From Okapia johnstoni (Eukaryota > Chordata > Mammalia > Artiodactyla > Giraffidae): a stretch of 64,000 nt of DNA. Below are positions 45,426 through 57,995 of the stretch, piece after piece (position 1 is the first letter of the stretch; the number at the start of each line of letters is the position of its first letter). Location: the NCBI GenBank assembly GCA_024291935.2, contig CM044305.1:89644397-89708396 (forward strand), read 5' to 3'. The notes beneath the pieces are model-generated. The model was not told the origin of the DNA, did no database searches, and was given only the letters and a program-made list of their open reading frames with translations. The translations under genes were made by a program, and so were the position numbers.

Positions 45426-47053
45426 AAGCCAAACATTCCCAGACTAGAAGCAGCAGGGAAAATAAAACAGCCAAGAAAGTGGATTCTCTTTGCTGGTCTT
45501 CCTTCCACTTGGTATTTGTCGAAGGAACGCGTGCAAACTAGCCTTCGACTTCACTAATAGTTCTGATTTCCTCTGTGGTGTGTTTTCTTTAGTCGTGCTG
45601 ACAAATAATTGAACACACACACGGTACTTTATCACCTGGCAAATCTGCCTTTTCTCCACCAGCAAATGCCAGAGTCGCTCCTTTCTTTTTTATTACTAGG
45701 CTCAAAAAACAACAGGATTAGAAGTAGACTTTAAGGTACTCTAACTCAGTTTTGCCTCTTTTTTAATTCAAGCCGCTACGCAGCAGGGAAGCGTGGATTG
45801 GCAATTCTTTAGGCCAGCAGACTAACTCTTTTCATTATCTTGTAAAGCATAGCAATTTGCATGACTGGCTCTCCCAAGTTAAAGTTTGTTTTAATGACCA
45901 TCCTTCATAATCTTTGAAATTCAAATCAAAGGACTCTAAGGTTAAACACACTAAGTTTCTATTTGTAGATAAAATTATTACTTCTTACATATCTTTCCCT
46001 CTGCTTTCTATTTGTAAACTTTGTGTAACATCCACAGAGCCCCGGGGCCAAAAGCCTAGGTTATATTTTAGGCATGTCACTCCCTTTTTGACTCGGGCAT
46101 GCACCCAGAAACCTGAAAGTCAGTAGCCGGTGGAGTTAAAAATGACCTCAAATCCCCCTTGCAAGCCCTAATGGCCCAACTGTATAAAAAGAGATTACCG
46201 AGCCCCAATTGTTAGATACTAGAAAACAAGCAGATTAGTGTGAAGTCCTGATGTGTCTCTCCCTGAGTACTCCCCAGTGTCACTTACAGTATCCAAAGGA
46301 CAGTTCAGTTCAGTTTCTTCTCAGCCTAGGGCTGGTGTAATCTCTCCCGCGAAGTCCCCAGCTCTGGCTCCAGCTGGCCGGAGTCCCGCCTGATATCTGA
46401 GGCACTGCCCTCTGCTGGAAGAGGTTTGGTCTATGAACCTCATAAGTCACTGCTTTCACACGTGCTGTTGCCTGATTTGGAGCTGTGCTGCCTATCCTTG
46501 TCTTGTTTCCAGACAGTCTGGGGGTGGGGGGACCCACAGCCCTGCCCCAGCCCTGCTTGTGACAGGGAAATTCCTCTTCTGACCTCACAATCAGTGCTAA
46601 GCAATTGCCTCAAGTCTCTGCTGTTACTAAACTGTCAAAACAGGGTGCCCCTCTTGCTAAGGTGGCTTCACCTGTTGACAACTCTAATATCTCTGAACTT
46701 GTTGGCTACAGTATTTTGTAGAGAATTGTTTGCTTCTCCACACAATGAAACATACTCCTCCCTTCAGTGCAGAGTCTGTTTGGGTCACTCATCGACTACA
46801 GAGTTGACAAATGTCACACAGGCGAAAGAACCTTCTAAACTTTCTTAGGAAGGATATTCATTACAGTGTTTAGAAAAGTAAACAATTGGAAGTACTTAAA
46901 CATCCTTCAATAGATGATTTAAAAAATAATGTGTGTACACACTCAGAAAATAGGATACTGTGCAGCTATTAAAAAGAGAAAAATATATTTGTAAATGCTG
47001 ATATGAAAAGATGGCCAAGATACATTGTAAGGATGAAGAAAAAGCAAGATACT
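45426..47053. other. Intergenic upstream of RAP2C
   Basis: No repeat or gene recognised with confidence. A small GC-richer patch lies at 46,330-46,560. An antisense transcript starting at the RAP2C island would run through here on the plus strand, but I cannot point to its exons. Confidence 0.4.
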
Positions 47054-47066
47054 GAACAAATACGTA

Positions 47067-47277
47067 TGTGCTCAGTCGCTTCTGTTGTGCCTGACTCTTT
47101 TCGACCCTATGGACTTGTAGCCTGCCAGGCTCCTCTGTCCATGGGATTCTCCAGGCAAGAATACTGGAGTGGGTTGTCATGCCCTCCTCCAGGGGATCTT
47201 CCCAACCCAGGGATTGAACCCGCGTCTCCTTCACCTTCTGCATTGCAGGCAGATTCTTTACCACTGAGCCACCAGGG
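47067..47277 (-). mobile_element. Bov-tA SINE, reversed
   Basis: Flanked by ACAAATACGTA (47,056-47,066) and ACAAATATGTA (47,278-47,288), a target duplication with one change. Confidence 0.95.
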
Positions 47278-47288
47278 ACAAATATGTA

Positions 47289-50280
47289 GTTGGTCCCATT
47301 TGTGTAAAATATGTGGGAGTGGTGCAACATATAGTTATATAGCCACTAAAACCTGAAAGTCACTAATTATTAGTGAAGGATATTGTGAAAGAATTTTCAT
47401 TTCCGTGTGTCATTTTAATTTTAAAACAGTAATCAGGTATTCTTGGGGGGTGGGAGGAATACATATAATTTCATAATATTTTAAAGGAGAAAAAAATTTG
47501 TTGATCATCCTTTCCTCCAAACCAAACCCAACCCAATATCCTAACTGTCTAGGGGTCAGTGGCCATGCCTGCCCCATTTAAACTCCCTCGTCCTGCTCCT
47601 CTGGTCCTCTCCAAACATCTCTATACTTAGAATAGTATTTTCACATACACTATCTCATTAGACTCCAGTTGTTCACCAGTTTACTTTTATTAGGCAATGA
47701 GAATATAAAGACCAGTGACAAGAGCACAGCCTGGCAGTTGAGAGCCAAGGGCTCCAAATTGAGGGGGCTACGCATTTAAAATAGCAGTTTCCCCACTTCC
47801 TAGCTGTGGGACCTCAAACAAGTGATTTCACCTGAGCCTCAAATGCCTTACCTGGAAAATGGAGCTAATCATTAAATGTGAGACTATGATGAATTATTAT
47901 AGACAAAATGCTTAGCACAATCCCTTGCTCATTATGAACCATCAATAAATGCTAGCTATTAGGTTCTTTTTTCCCAGGATTTAATAAAATATTTTCTTGA
48001 AAAAAAAAAAACAGTGAACATGGAGAAGAAAACAAAACTTTACAAGTCCATGTATCTCCAAATGGCAAAAAAATAGTAATTCAGTTACTCTTTCCAAGGT
48101 ATTTATTGTTAAAGACTTTTTGTGTTTCCTTTTGGGGCAAAACGTTTATATGCTAGTATAGCTATCAATCCATCTTCTATGCGTATTCTTTTAAATTACT
48201 ACGAAAGTAATCTTACTACACATACCATTCTGCACCTTGCTTTTTCCACTTACCATATCTTGGAGATTTTTCCATTTCAGAACATATGGACCCACTTCAG
48301 TTTTTTTAAATGGCTGAACCATGAATTAGTTAACCAGTTTCCTATTAAACAACACTGGTTGCTTCTAGTTCTTTGCACCGAACATCTTGCATGTGTTCTT
48401 GCCAGTTTAATGTTTAGGGTGAATTTCCAGTAGCTCAGTAATGGAAACAAAGTGTACTTACATTAAAATTCTTCTCATAAATATTACCAAATTGTCCTTC
48501 AAAGAGATCACAATAATTCACATTTCCTGTGAATGCAGTGTGACCAACACAGAAAAATATCTGTTTCTTTATAACCTTGCCCTAGGCATTATTAATTGTA
48601 GTATTTTATTATAACTATTGTTACTTGCTTTAGGGTATTTTCCAGACTAACAAATGCAGGCTAGTGTTACAGAAGGAATTTGGGTGTCAAAGTCAGACAG
48701 TCCTAACATTGCCCTTTACCAGCTAGATCTCAATTCCCTTATTTGTAAAGCTGGGCATAATAGCAGTATCTACTCATAGGGCTCCTCTGAAGAATAAGTG
48801 AGTCAATCCATTAAAATCTCCTAGCCTTGCAAACACTAACTGCTCAATAAATGTAACTGCGCAAATAATAACTTTCCACTCCCAAGGCTCAAAGTCGGGA
48901 GGAGGGGTCACTTCTCCCAAGAGTGTGCCCTTGAGATTTAGAACTTTTGCTTTAATTCTGTATGAATCTCTATTCCAAAGTAACTATTGCTGGGGCAATC
49001 ATTTTCAAGAACACAGCCGATTTTTACCACAGCCAAGAAATCTTCGAGTATAAACTGAAGTTACAGGTACACAATCTCATTTTTATGCAATTAGCTTGGC
49101 ACAGGTTTAAAGTGCTAAACAGTTTGCTTCAGGCACTAGTTGTTCATTTCTCTTATTCCTCACTTTTAGTTTATACTTCCTTCCATTGTGATTGCTGGAG
49201 TCATTAACTCTTCTCGATAATTGAACCCTCTCACTTTCCAGGTCCTGGGTGGCGGGGGTGGGGGTGGGAGGAAAGACCAAGCCATGTTCTATCCACCTTG
49301 CAGGCTCTTCTCTTTTGCTTGAAGTTGCCTCTGAGCTAGCAGAAGGCTGAGTCGGTAGTGTCTTTGGTCTTTGCCTATAGAGATCTTCAGCAGATCATTG
49401 CCTCTTCATCATTTCAGTGTTTTCGGGAGGCCTCTTGCTATCAGATTGTCCTGGGTTCTTTCCAGCCTCAAAGATTCCAATCTTCTTTTTAAAATCTTGC
49501 CTCCAGCTACACCACCTGTTAGTTCTGCATGTCAGTCCCCACCAGATACACACAGAATCCATTTTATACCTTTGTTATCTTTCCTCGTTATTAAAAAATG
49601 CTTTGGAAAAACATTGTGAAAAAAAAAATTAAAGGCCATCCCACTAGCCAAAGGAAAAAAATCACCATTATATTTTAATGCCATTCACATATTTTTTTTC
49701 CTCTGAGAATGAAATAATACTTTTTAAACTAAGAATGGGGTCATATAATTTGGCAAGCTGCTGCTTTTACTGACCGAATCTTCATGTCTGCGTAAAGTAT
49801 TAAAAATGCTCATGTACCCCTCATAGCCTGAATGTCTTTTCCCCCATACCTTTAGCTTTCCAATTAGTATTTAATCACATTTAACCTTGTCCACCTGGAA
49901 TCCTTCATCCACCCAATGGGATTTCACCGGAAGGACTGCTCACCACGTAAGCCACTACCCCAGCCTGGCCATGCAAACACTCCTCTGGAGACACAAAACT
50001 CTTGTTTTCCAGATGTGACAGCTCAGAGAGCTACTTCCTTGGAACTCAGAGGCCTACTAAATAGGTATGTACCTAAAACAGATCTGAACTCCTTAGTCAT
50101 TTTCCCTCTCCATTTCTGTTTTAACTTCAAAGGTAGCAGTTAAGGAAAAAGCCTTTTCTAATTCATCAAGTACCAAATAAATGTAAGGAATTAGTTTAAA
50201 TAATAACCAGGATCTTTTTATTGCTTATATCTGCATGTTTATTGAAAAATTTAATCTGGTGTTTAACCATACTCTTCATT
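47289..50280. other. Intergenic with two MIR relics
   Basis: MIR at about 47,705-47,965 (GTGGGACCTCAAACAAGTGATTT) and 48,655-48,860 (AAAGCTGGGCATAATAGCAG). The stretch at 48,085-48,430 is pyrimidine-rich and L1-like in style but not assigned. No gene is seen. Confidence 0.5.
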
Positions 50281-50282
50281 TC

Positions 50283-50448
50283 CGTGCATCTGAATCACCT
50301 GGAGGTGTTGTTACATTACAGATGGCTGGGTCTCAGTCCCAGAGTTTCCAATTACAGGGCAGGGCCAAGAATTTGCATGTCTAGATTCCCGGATGATGCG
50401 GCTGCTGCTGGTCCTAGGGGCACATTTGAAGTGCACTGTTGTAAAAAG
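50283..50448. mobile_element. MER5A-like hAT relic
   Basis: TGCATCTGAATCACCTGGAGG ... GGGCCAAGAATTTGCATGTCTAG ... GCTGCTGCTGGTCC, the known short hAT element pattern. Confidence 0.8.
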
Positions 50449-51270
50449 TGGTAGGACTTTGTAGTTGGACCTTCCATGATCAAAATTCATTAATCTATTC
50501 ACTCATTCACTCAACACACATTAGTTGAATTCCTACTCTATGCCAAGCCCTTTGCTAGATAGTGGGAATAAAAAGATGGATAAGACAGAGTCCCCTAAAG
50601 AGTTCATGGCCATTTGAGGAACACAGACAATGAAGTCAATATTTATATTAAAGTGTGGTGAGAGCCATGATAGAGACATGGCTAGGATACTCTGAAAGAC
50701 TTCTGTAGGGCATCAGGGGAAGATTTTGGGAGTCAGTGATTCACCTGTAGGCACCGAGGCCAGACAGGGTAGTAGGGGCCATACCCAGATAAAGAGAAGC
50801 CTTATGTAGTAAGCTGAGGGGTTTGACTTTTGCTCTGGAGGCTGTAAGAAGTCATGGAAGGTGGTTTTTCGAAGGTGGAGCAGTACTGCCCTGAGCAAAA
50901 GTAGAGAATTTAGAATCCAGGCCTAAGTTTTAATATTGGCTGTGCTACTTGTATGACCTGGGGCAAGTTACTTAACCTTTGTTGGCTTTCCCTTTCCTCA
51001 TGTGTAAAGGGGAAAATAGCATTTACCTTATTTAGGTGTTGTGACGATTAAGTAAGAAAAAATTGCCTAAATGCCTGGCATGTGTTTAATGAAAGGTGAT
51101 TATGATCAGGTTTGAACTTTAGAAAGCTAAAGACATGAAAGACATGCCTCTCAGATAATTATTCATTTCAAATGAACACCATTCATTTGAAACTACCAGG
51201 CTAGTTCAAATATCAACCAAGTATTATTCATATTTATACATATTATATGTTTTTTATTTAATATGTGTAA
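50449..51270. other. Intergenic; old repeat and MIR relic
   Basis: Old A+G-rich repeat at about 50,640-50,900 and MIR at about 50,905-51,090 (GACCTGGGGCAAGTTACTTAACC). Confidence 0.55.
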
Positions 51271-51274
51271 AATA

Positions 51275-51775
51275 AAAGACTTCTCAGCCATAAAAAATGA
51301 AGGAAATACTGACATTTGTGGCAACATGTATAAACCGAGAGGGCATTATGCTAGGTGAAAAAGAAGTCAAACAGAGAAAGACAAGTATGGTACAACCTCA
51401 CCCATATGTAGAATCAAAAAACCAAAAACCTCACAGAAACAGAGAGTAAATTGGTGATTGCCAGGGGAAGTGTATGGGGGAAATGGGTGAAGGTGGTCAG
51501 TGTTCAAACTTTCTACAGTTGGAATGCACAGCCTTGCAACTATAGTTAACAATACTGTATTGTGTACTTGAAAGTTGCTAAGAGAGGAAATCTTAGATGT
51601 TCTCAACACACATACACACAAACAAGGTAACTAAGTGAGGTGCAGATGCGTTAACTAACCTTATTGTGGTCACCATTTCACAATATATACATATATGGAA
51701 TTGTCTCATTGCACACATTACCTTTACACAGTGTTCTGTGCTAATTATATCTCAATAAAGCTGGGGATAAAAAGA
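51275..51775 (+). mobile_element. Older L1 3' end
   Basis: Forward L1 3' UTR (GACAAGTATGGTACAACCTCAC, GTGATTGCCAGGGGAAG, TTATATCTCAATAAAGCTGG). Confidence 0.8.
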
Positions 51776-52935
51776 AGTCATTTTCCCCTCCCTCATTTAC
51801 TAGTTCATTCTTTTTTGCAAATGGTAGTTTACAGTAGTTCCATGCAGGCTAAATTTCACCTGTTTAGTATACACCCTTAATGTGAACTTGAGGATTCTTC
51901 AATAGTTGAAAGTATGGTTATGAAAACATTGTGGATTTCAGTCCCATCTGACTTAACTTCCAAGGGGAGTTTATCCTATATGTTCACAACTTACAGAAAG
52001 GGAAATTCAGACTTACTTGGGCCTTCGTGTGCTTTCAGGAAATTCCCTAGTAGGTAACCAAAATTAAGACTAGAAAGAAATTGCCTTAACATTGAATTCT
52101 TAGTCACTTAAAAGAACTGGTGCCTGAATGCTTTAAAAGGTTAATATATAAATACAAGAAATGATATTTAGGTAGATACTGTTTGCGAAAAGAAGTTGTT
52201 GTTACTGCTAAACTCATGGTACTGTATAAATTCTGTTAATTTTTTTAGAAAAAATTTGGAGCAGCTAGTTGAATATGCAGAGTTCCAGCACTAGGTGTCA
52301 GCAATAGATTAAATTAGAAACTCCCACTTTTTTTTCTTTTATTTTCAAAGTTTTTATAACAAAAATAAAATACATTTCCTGGATTTTAGAAAAGAAGACA
52401 CAACACACTTCCTTGCTGCTGTGACATAAGGGGAAAAGAGGCCCCTGAGAGAATAACCGTGGCTCCAGAAACTGTCTCAGTTTGACCTTCAAATTTGAAC
52501 GGCGTGGAACTCAGTTTTGTGTCAACTGGAAAGCTGCAGGATTAAAGTGTTGAGGTAAGGGTGAGCCAGTTCCTAAATGTCTAAATAATGAATTATTTCA
52601 CACACAGAAATCCAATTTTCAAGCTGACCACAGCCCTGGTGCCATTAACTCATCTTCCCATGTGGGCAAGATGAACAAAATTAACATAAAGTTTCCCTTT
52701 GAGCCCGGGGAGTTTGTCCCATCCTGTGTCCAGTTCTTTCCTAAACTTTGTAATAACCTGAATAATAGTGTGTATATCTCTAATCCTTCTACGCTTCCAC
52801 CAGTGTCATGAAGCAAGTGTGTTTGAAGCAAGTCTGACTACATCTTTCTGTTGATTTCAGCAATTCCCTATCAAGATAGACTGCAAATACATATGCATAG
52901 AATATAAGGTCATCTATAATCTTGTCCCTGCTTAT
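51776..52935. other. Intergenic, nothing recognised
   Basis: AT-rich sequence without a supported gene or a confidently assigned repeat. Confidence 0.4.
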
Positions 52936-53495
52936 CTTCTGCATGTATTGAGATGATCATGTAGTCATATTCTTCAATTTGTTGGTGTGGTGCGTCACAC
53001 TGATTGATTTACAGACATTGAAAAATCCTTTCATCCCTGGGATAAATTCCACTTGATCATGAATGTATGATCCTTTTAATGTATTGTTGGATTAGTTTGC
53101 TAGTATTTTGTTGAAGATTTTTGCATCTATGCTCATCTGTGATATTGGCCTGTAATTTTCTTTTATTATGCTGTCTTTGGTTTTGGTATCAGGGTGATGG
53201 TGGTCTCACAGAGTGAGCTCAGATGCATTCCTTCCTCTGAAACTTTTTAGAATAGTTTCAGAAGGATAGGCATTAACTCTTCTCTAAATGTTTGGTAGAA
53301 TTCACCTGTGAAGCCATCTGGTCCTGGACCTCTGTTGGGAGTCTTTCAGTCACTGATTTAATTTCACTACTGGTAATTGGTCTGTGCATATTTTCTATTT
53401 CTTCCTGGTTCAGTCTGGGGAGATTGTACCTTTCCAATAATTTGTCCATTTCTTCTAGGTGGTCCATTTTATTGGTGTATAGTTGCTCTTCCCTG
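52936..53495 (-). mobile_element. L1 ORF2 internal fragment, reversed
   Basis: Reversed ORF2 middle (TCATCCCTGGGATAAATTCC, GAAGATTTTTGCATCTATGC, CCATCTGGTCCTGGACCTCTG). Its minus-strand piece still reads as RT-flanking peptide ([15 protein letters not shown]), with breaks on either side. Confidence 0.85.
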
Positions 53496-54234
53496 CTTGC
53501 CTTCTAAGTACATCCCCCACCTTCACATCCTTTATGTTTTAGTACAACTAAGCTTATCATGGTTTTGGTTTTAGTAAATTTTCACCCAGTCTCAGGGCCT
53601 AGATACCACCTGTTATCCTGCAGAATCCCAGATTTCCACATGAAGTCCAGACTACTCCCTTCAGCTCTAGATTCACTCTTAATCTATAGTTATACTTGTC
53701 TGCAATCAGACATCTCAGATTTAACATATCCAACACTGAACTTTGACAACCACTTCTCCTCAAAAAACAAAAAAAAAAAAAAAAAAGGAAGAAGAAGGAG
53801 AAGAAGAAAAACCCATGCTCCTCAGTGATCTTCAGAATCTCAGTAAATGGCAATTTCAGCTTCCAGCTATTCAGGTCAAACCCTTGCAGTGGTCCTTGAG
53901 TCTTTTGTTTCTCTCCTGCCATATCCAATCCATGTGGAGATGCTAAAGGAATTAACTTCATAATATATTCAAAATTTGCATACTTCTGTTACCAAACCAA
54001 ACTTGAGTCCACTCACTCATATGCAATAAAACCAACTTACTGACACTGGCTTAGAAGATGGGTTAGATAGAGAATTAAGAAAAACAAGAGACTTCAAGAC
54101 TTTTACCTGAAGGGGGAGAATCTAATTCGGAGTCACTACCAGGGATAGTCTCAGAACTGACAGTCTACAAAGACTCTTGTTTTTGCTAATCTGCATCATA
54201 TTTCCCATATGATGGGCTTCCTCCTGCATTTATG
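53496..54234. other. Intergenic; purine-rich simple repeat
   Basis: An A run followed by GAAGAAGGAGAAGAAG at about 53,764-53,812. The rest is loosely L2-like or unrecognised. Confidence 0.5.
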
Positions 54235-54442
54235 GGCTTCCCTGGTGACTCAGATGGTAAAGAATCCGCCTGCAATGCAGGAGACCTGGGTTCGATCCCT
54301 GGGTTGGGAAGATCCCCTGGAGGAAGGCATGGCAACCCACTCCAGTATTTTTGCCTGGAGAATCTCCATGGACAGAGGAGCCTGGTGGGCTACAGTCCAA
54401 GGGGTTGCAGAGTCAGACACGACTGAGTGACTAAGCACACAA
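54235..54442 (+). mobile_element. Bov-tA SINE, near-consensus
   Basis: GGGCTTCCCTGGTGACTCAG head and AGAGTCAGACACGACTGAG tail. This is the best-preserved copy in the window. Confidence 0.95.
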
Positions 54443-54445
54443 CAC

Positions 54446-54655
54446 AGGTGGCGCTAGTGGTGAAGAGTCCACCTGCCAACGCAGGAGACATAAGGGACAT
54501 GGGTTCAATCTCTGGGTTGGGAAGATCCCCTGGAGAAGGGCATGACACCCCACTCCAGTATTCTTGCCTGGAGAATTCCATGGGCAGAGGAGCCTGGTTG
54601 GCCACAGTCCATGGGGTCACAAAGATATGGACATGACTGAGTGACTGAGCACATG
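54446..54655 (+). mobile_element. Bov-tA SINE, directly following another copy
   Basis: Same orientation and only a few bases from the previous copy. Head is slightly changed (GGTGGCGCTAGTGGTGAAG). Confidence 0.92.
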
Positions 54656-54787
54656 GTAGCCCATAGCATGTTTCCATGAGTTAAAAGACAAGATATTGAA
54701 GGTTTGTGGCAATAGATAGTTGTGTTATTTAGAAATGCTATCTTTATGATTTGAAAAGTGACCCGAAACAACTAGCAAATTTGTACT

Positions 54788-54950
54788 TCAGGCTCCTCTG
54801 TCCATGGAATTTTCCAGGCAAGAATACTGGAGCTGGTTGCCATTTCCTTCCCCAGGGGATCTTCCCAACCCAGAGACAGAACCCACGTCTCTTATGTCTC
54901 CTACATTGGCAGGCAGGTTCTTTACCACTGGCACCACCTGGGAAGCCCTG
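54788..54950 (-). mobile_element. Bov-tA SINE, reversed, tail-truncated
   Basis: Starts at AGGCTCCTCTGTCCATGG, so the BovB-derived end is missing; it ends with the reversed head (ACCACCTGGGAAGCC). It faces the two forward copies and could pair with them in RNA. Confidence 0.92.
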
Positions 54951-54959
54951 GTATATTAT

Positions 54960-55375
54960 TAAATATTGATTATCATGTGACATCCCTTATGTTCAGAATC
55001 TAAAAGGAAATGATACAAATGAACTTATTTATAAAACAGAAACAGACTCACAGACTCAGAGAACAAATTTATGGTTGCCAGGGGAAAGAATGGTAGAGGG
55101 GAAAGGATAGTTAGGGAGCTTACACGATTGACATGTATACATTTCTGTATTTAAAAATGGATAACCAGCAAGCTCCTACTGTATAGCACAGGGAACTCCA
55201 CTCAATGTTATGTGGAAGCCTGGAGTTTTTGGGGAATGGATACATGTACATGTACGGCTGAGTTCCTTTGCTGTCCACCTGAAACTATTACAACACTGTT
55301 AACCAGCTATACTCCAACAGAAAATAAAAAGTTAAAAAAAATACTACACAGAGAAAAAAATAATAAAAGTAAAAA
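54960..55375 (+). mobile_element. L1 3' end with A-rich tail
   Basis: Forward artiodactyl L1 3' UTR (ATAGCACAGGGAACTCCACTC, TATACTCCAACAGAAAATAA). Confidence 0.85.
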
Positions 55376-57865
55376 AATTTGGTTCTTCTGTTGGACTTTT
55401 GCCTAATGTAATCATAATATAATCATATCACATAATCACATCATTTAAACCAACATTTTGATTGAACACAACTTCATATTTTGGGTGTTACTGGCAACTG
55501 GACAATATTTACTTACTACTCCATATGGGCTGAAGGTAAACAAGCTGCATTATTTGTTTATTTTTGTATCTGCTTATATTGATCCAAACAAATATGTCAT
55601 TAATATCTGCTAATGCTATTATTTGAGTGAAGTAAAATTGGACATGTATTATTATGAATAATGGGGATTTTTGTGAAGTATTTGAGACTGACTGCTAGGT
55701 ATTATAAAAGAGGTTCTGCTGATTTTTGCCTGTATATCAAGAAAAGCACATATGCAGTATCATGTTAGGAAATGAGTGGGTGGGGCTTGAACTGGGACCA
55801 TTTTACCAAAGTGTAATGTATTTCCAGCAGTAAATCAGAAGTCAGAGGAGTTACATAAATAAGGCTGCCAACGCATGTTGGATATACAAAGTTCACTCAA
55901 ATAATAAGCAACCAGGAGATCTTATCAACCACTGAAATGTGGCATGCTGGCTATAGCAGGGCACAGAGAAGTAGGAAGGTCTGGGTTTGAAAGCCTGCTT
56001 CTAAAATAGCACTCTAACTTCTCACACAACACAGACCCATCCCTTCTTCCCTGTGAGTTTCAATCTCCTAACGCTCTTTCTAGCTCTGTTGTCTATGAAT
56101 CTATGATTCTGCTCAGTGTGAGGCACTGTGCAAGGTGCTTCAAGGGAGCCAAAGTTGTACAAGACACTGTCCATGTTCTTAAAAATCAAAATAAGGATTT
56201 GAATGGTTCGAAGCATATTTAGCAAATTTGCTACAGGTACTCAAGAAAACTTCAAGTACTGAGGCAGAGATGAAGTGTATATGTGACAATGACATGATTC
56301 CAACAGCATAACAAAGCTATGATGTTTGTCTTAGCTTCAGTTTTGTTTATTCTTCTCCAAATATCTATTTATACATGGCTAATATGAAGTGATAACATTG
56401 ATTTAAAAACAAACATGCCAGAACTGAAGCATGTGTTCGGTCTCTTTGAAATAATATCCTTGAAAGATATTCAGATACTTGATAAGTCCCTTCATAGCCT
56501 GTGGCCCATGTTCAAGTTTACTCAGTTGGAATAGATCTTGGTCGCTGGAGAATAGACAAGGTGTTTGGGAATAGCCGTGTGTCACTTAGAGTGAAGTCAA
56601 ATGAATAAGACGAGGTAGGCCATACATTTGGAGTTGAAAATGAAGTGTGACAATTAACAAATGAGATTGGTTTTCTTGATGGCCATGTAATTGACTCTGA
56701 AAGCAATTCTTATTCCTAGAAATGTTTTGAGCATCACGAGAAAAAGTAGATGTTCTCCCGAGGGAAACAGTTTGCAAGGCAATGGTACTCCTCTGGCATG
56801 TTTGTGATCTCAGGGTTTGTTTCATTACAAACACCAGCTACATTATAAACAGTTATATATTATACCTGACTGATCCTTGCTGTTACAGTTTTGGGACAAA
56901 TAGCACCTTTCATCTGAAGGAGGACCTCTTAAAGTTTAACACTTACTGAACCTCTCCCTCCACTCAGGAATCCGTTGTGCTAAATGAGCTAGATAACTCC
57001 CACAGCAATCCTGTTTGAAGTAGGCATCATATCCCCCATTTTACAGATGAAAAAACTGAGGTTCAAAAAAGTTAAGTGGCATATCAATAGTAATCAAGAT
57101 CTTGGAGTTCACCAAGCATCATAAAAAACCTTCTCCATAGTGTATTTGAAGAGTTCTTGCCCAGTTAGCAATGTTGGCAGTATTAGCACACTTTCTCTTG
57201 TGGGGTGTTGTAACACCAGTTTAACCAACCCAAGTACACCACTGCTACTATAATTGCCTGCCAGAGGGTAACGTAATCAACATGATTTTCTTTTTATTTA
57301 TTTACTACTTGTTTCTCAACACTAACCCTTTCAAATTTGCCAGTTAGTTACAAAAGGGTTTTCCCTTCTTTTGTTGCATGGTTTGCTTTCTGTTCTTTCA
57401 AGTCTCTTGATCCATAGCAGATATTTACCTTGGTTCCTGGTAATAGTTCTTTTAACTCATCTCCGGACTTCTAACATTTTGTACAGCCAAGAAAATGTTA
57501 ACTATCCAACCCTAGGTAATTCAATGATAACCTAGGTAATAATTCTGAACTACTTTCTTATCTTGCACCTGGGGATAAAAATATTTACCTTACCTCCTGT
57601 TTCAGGATTGATGAATGGTCTGAATGCAGTAATGTATTTGAATGGATGTTGAAGTATAATGCATGGTATAAAATGCACAGAATTGTTTTTTCACATTGAT
57701 TATGTGATTGACTAACTATTGAACCAATGTGGATATTGATGTAGTTTGATCTAGGCTGGCTCCAGAGAAAGATCACTTTCTTTGTCTCAACTCCAGAAAG
57801 CAGAAAGGAGTCATACATTACTAAAGATCAGGCCCTGTCAGATGTCCTTTGGACAATTAAGTATG
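55376..57865. other. Intergenic; possible decayed mariner-like patch
   Basis: Mostly unrecognised. On the minus strand around 56,520-56,700, YSFDFTLSDTRLFPN loosely resembles the mariner YSPDLAPSDYHLFPN block. A MIR-like end lies near 56,990-57,080. Confidence 0.35.
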
Positions 57866-57995
57866 GCAGCTGTTACTACTCATTGTCAAAACATTCAATT
57901 ATGTTTTGCAATTTATACAAATATTGAATCATTATGTTGTATACCTAAAACTAATATAATGTTATATGTCAATTATATCTCAATTTTTTAAAAGT
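57866..57995 (+). mobile_element. L1 3' terminal fragment
   Basis: TTGTATACCTAAAACTAATA followed by CAATTATATCTCAATTTTTT. Confidence 0.7.

Noticed and set aside
44296..45508. Long open frames on both strands across the CpG island (up to 258 codons)
   Set aside because: They are stop-poor because of GC content, are Pro/Arg/Gly-rich with no domain, and lie over the RAP2C promoter, leader and first intron.
54235..54655. tRNA gene candidates at SINE heads
   Set aside because: The A/B-box-like sequences belong to tRNA-derived SINEs (Bov-tA and CHR types), lack a complete cloverleaf and carry LINE-derived tails.
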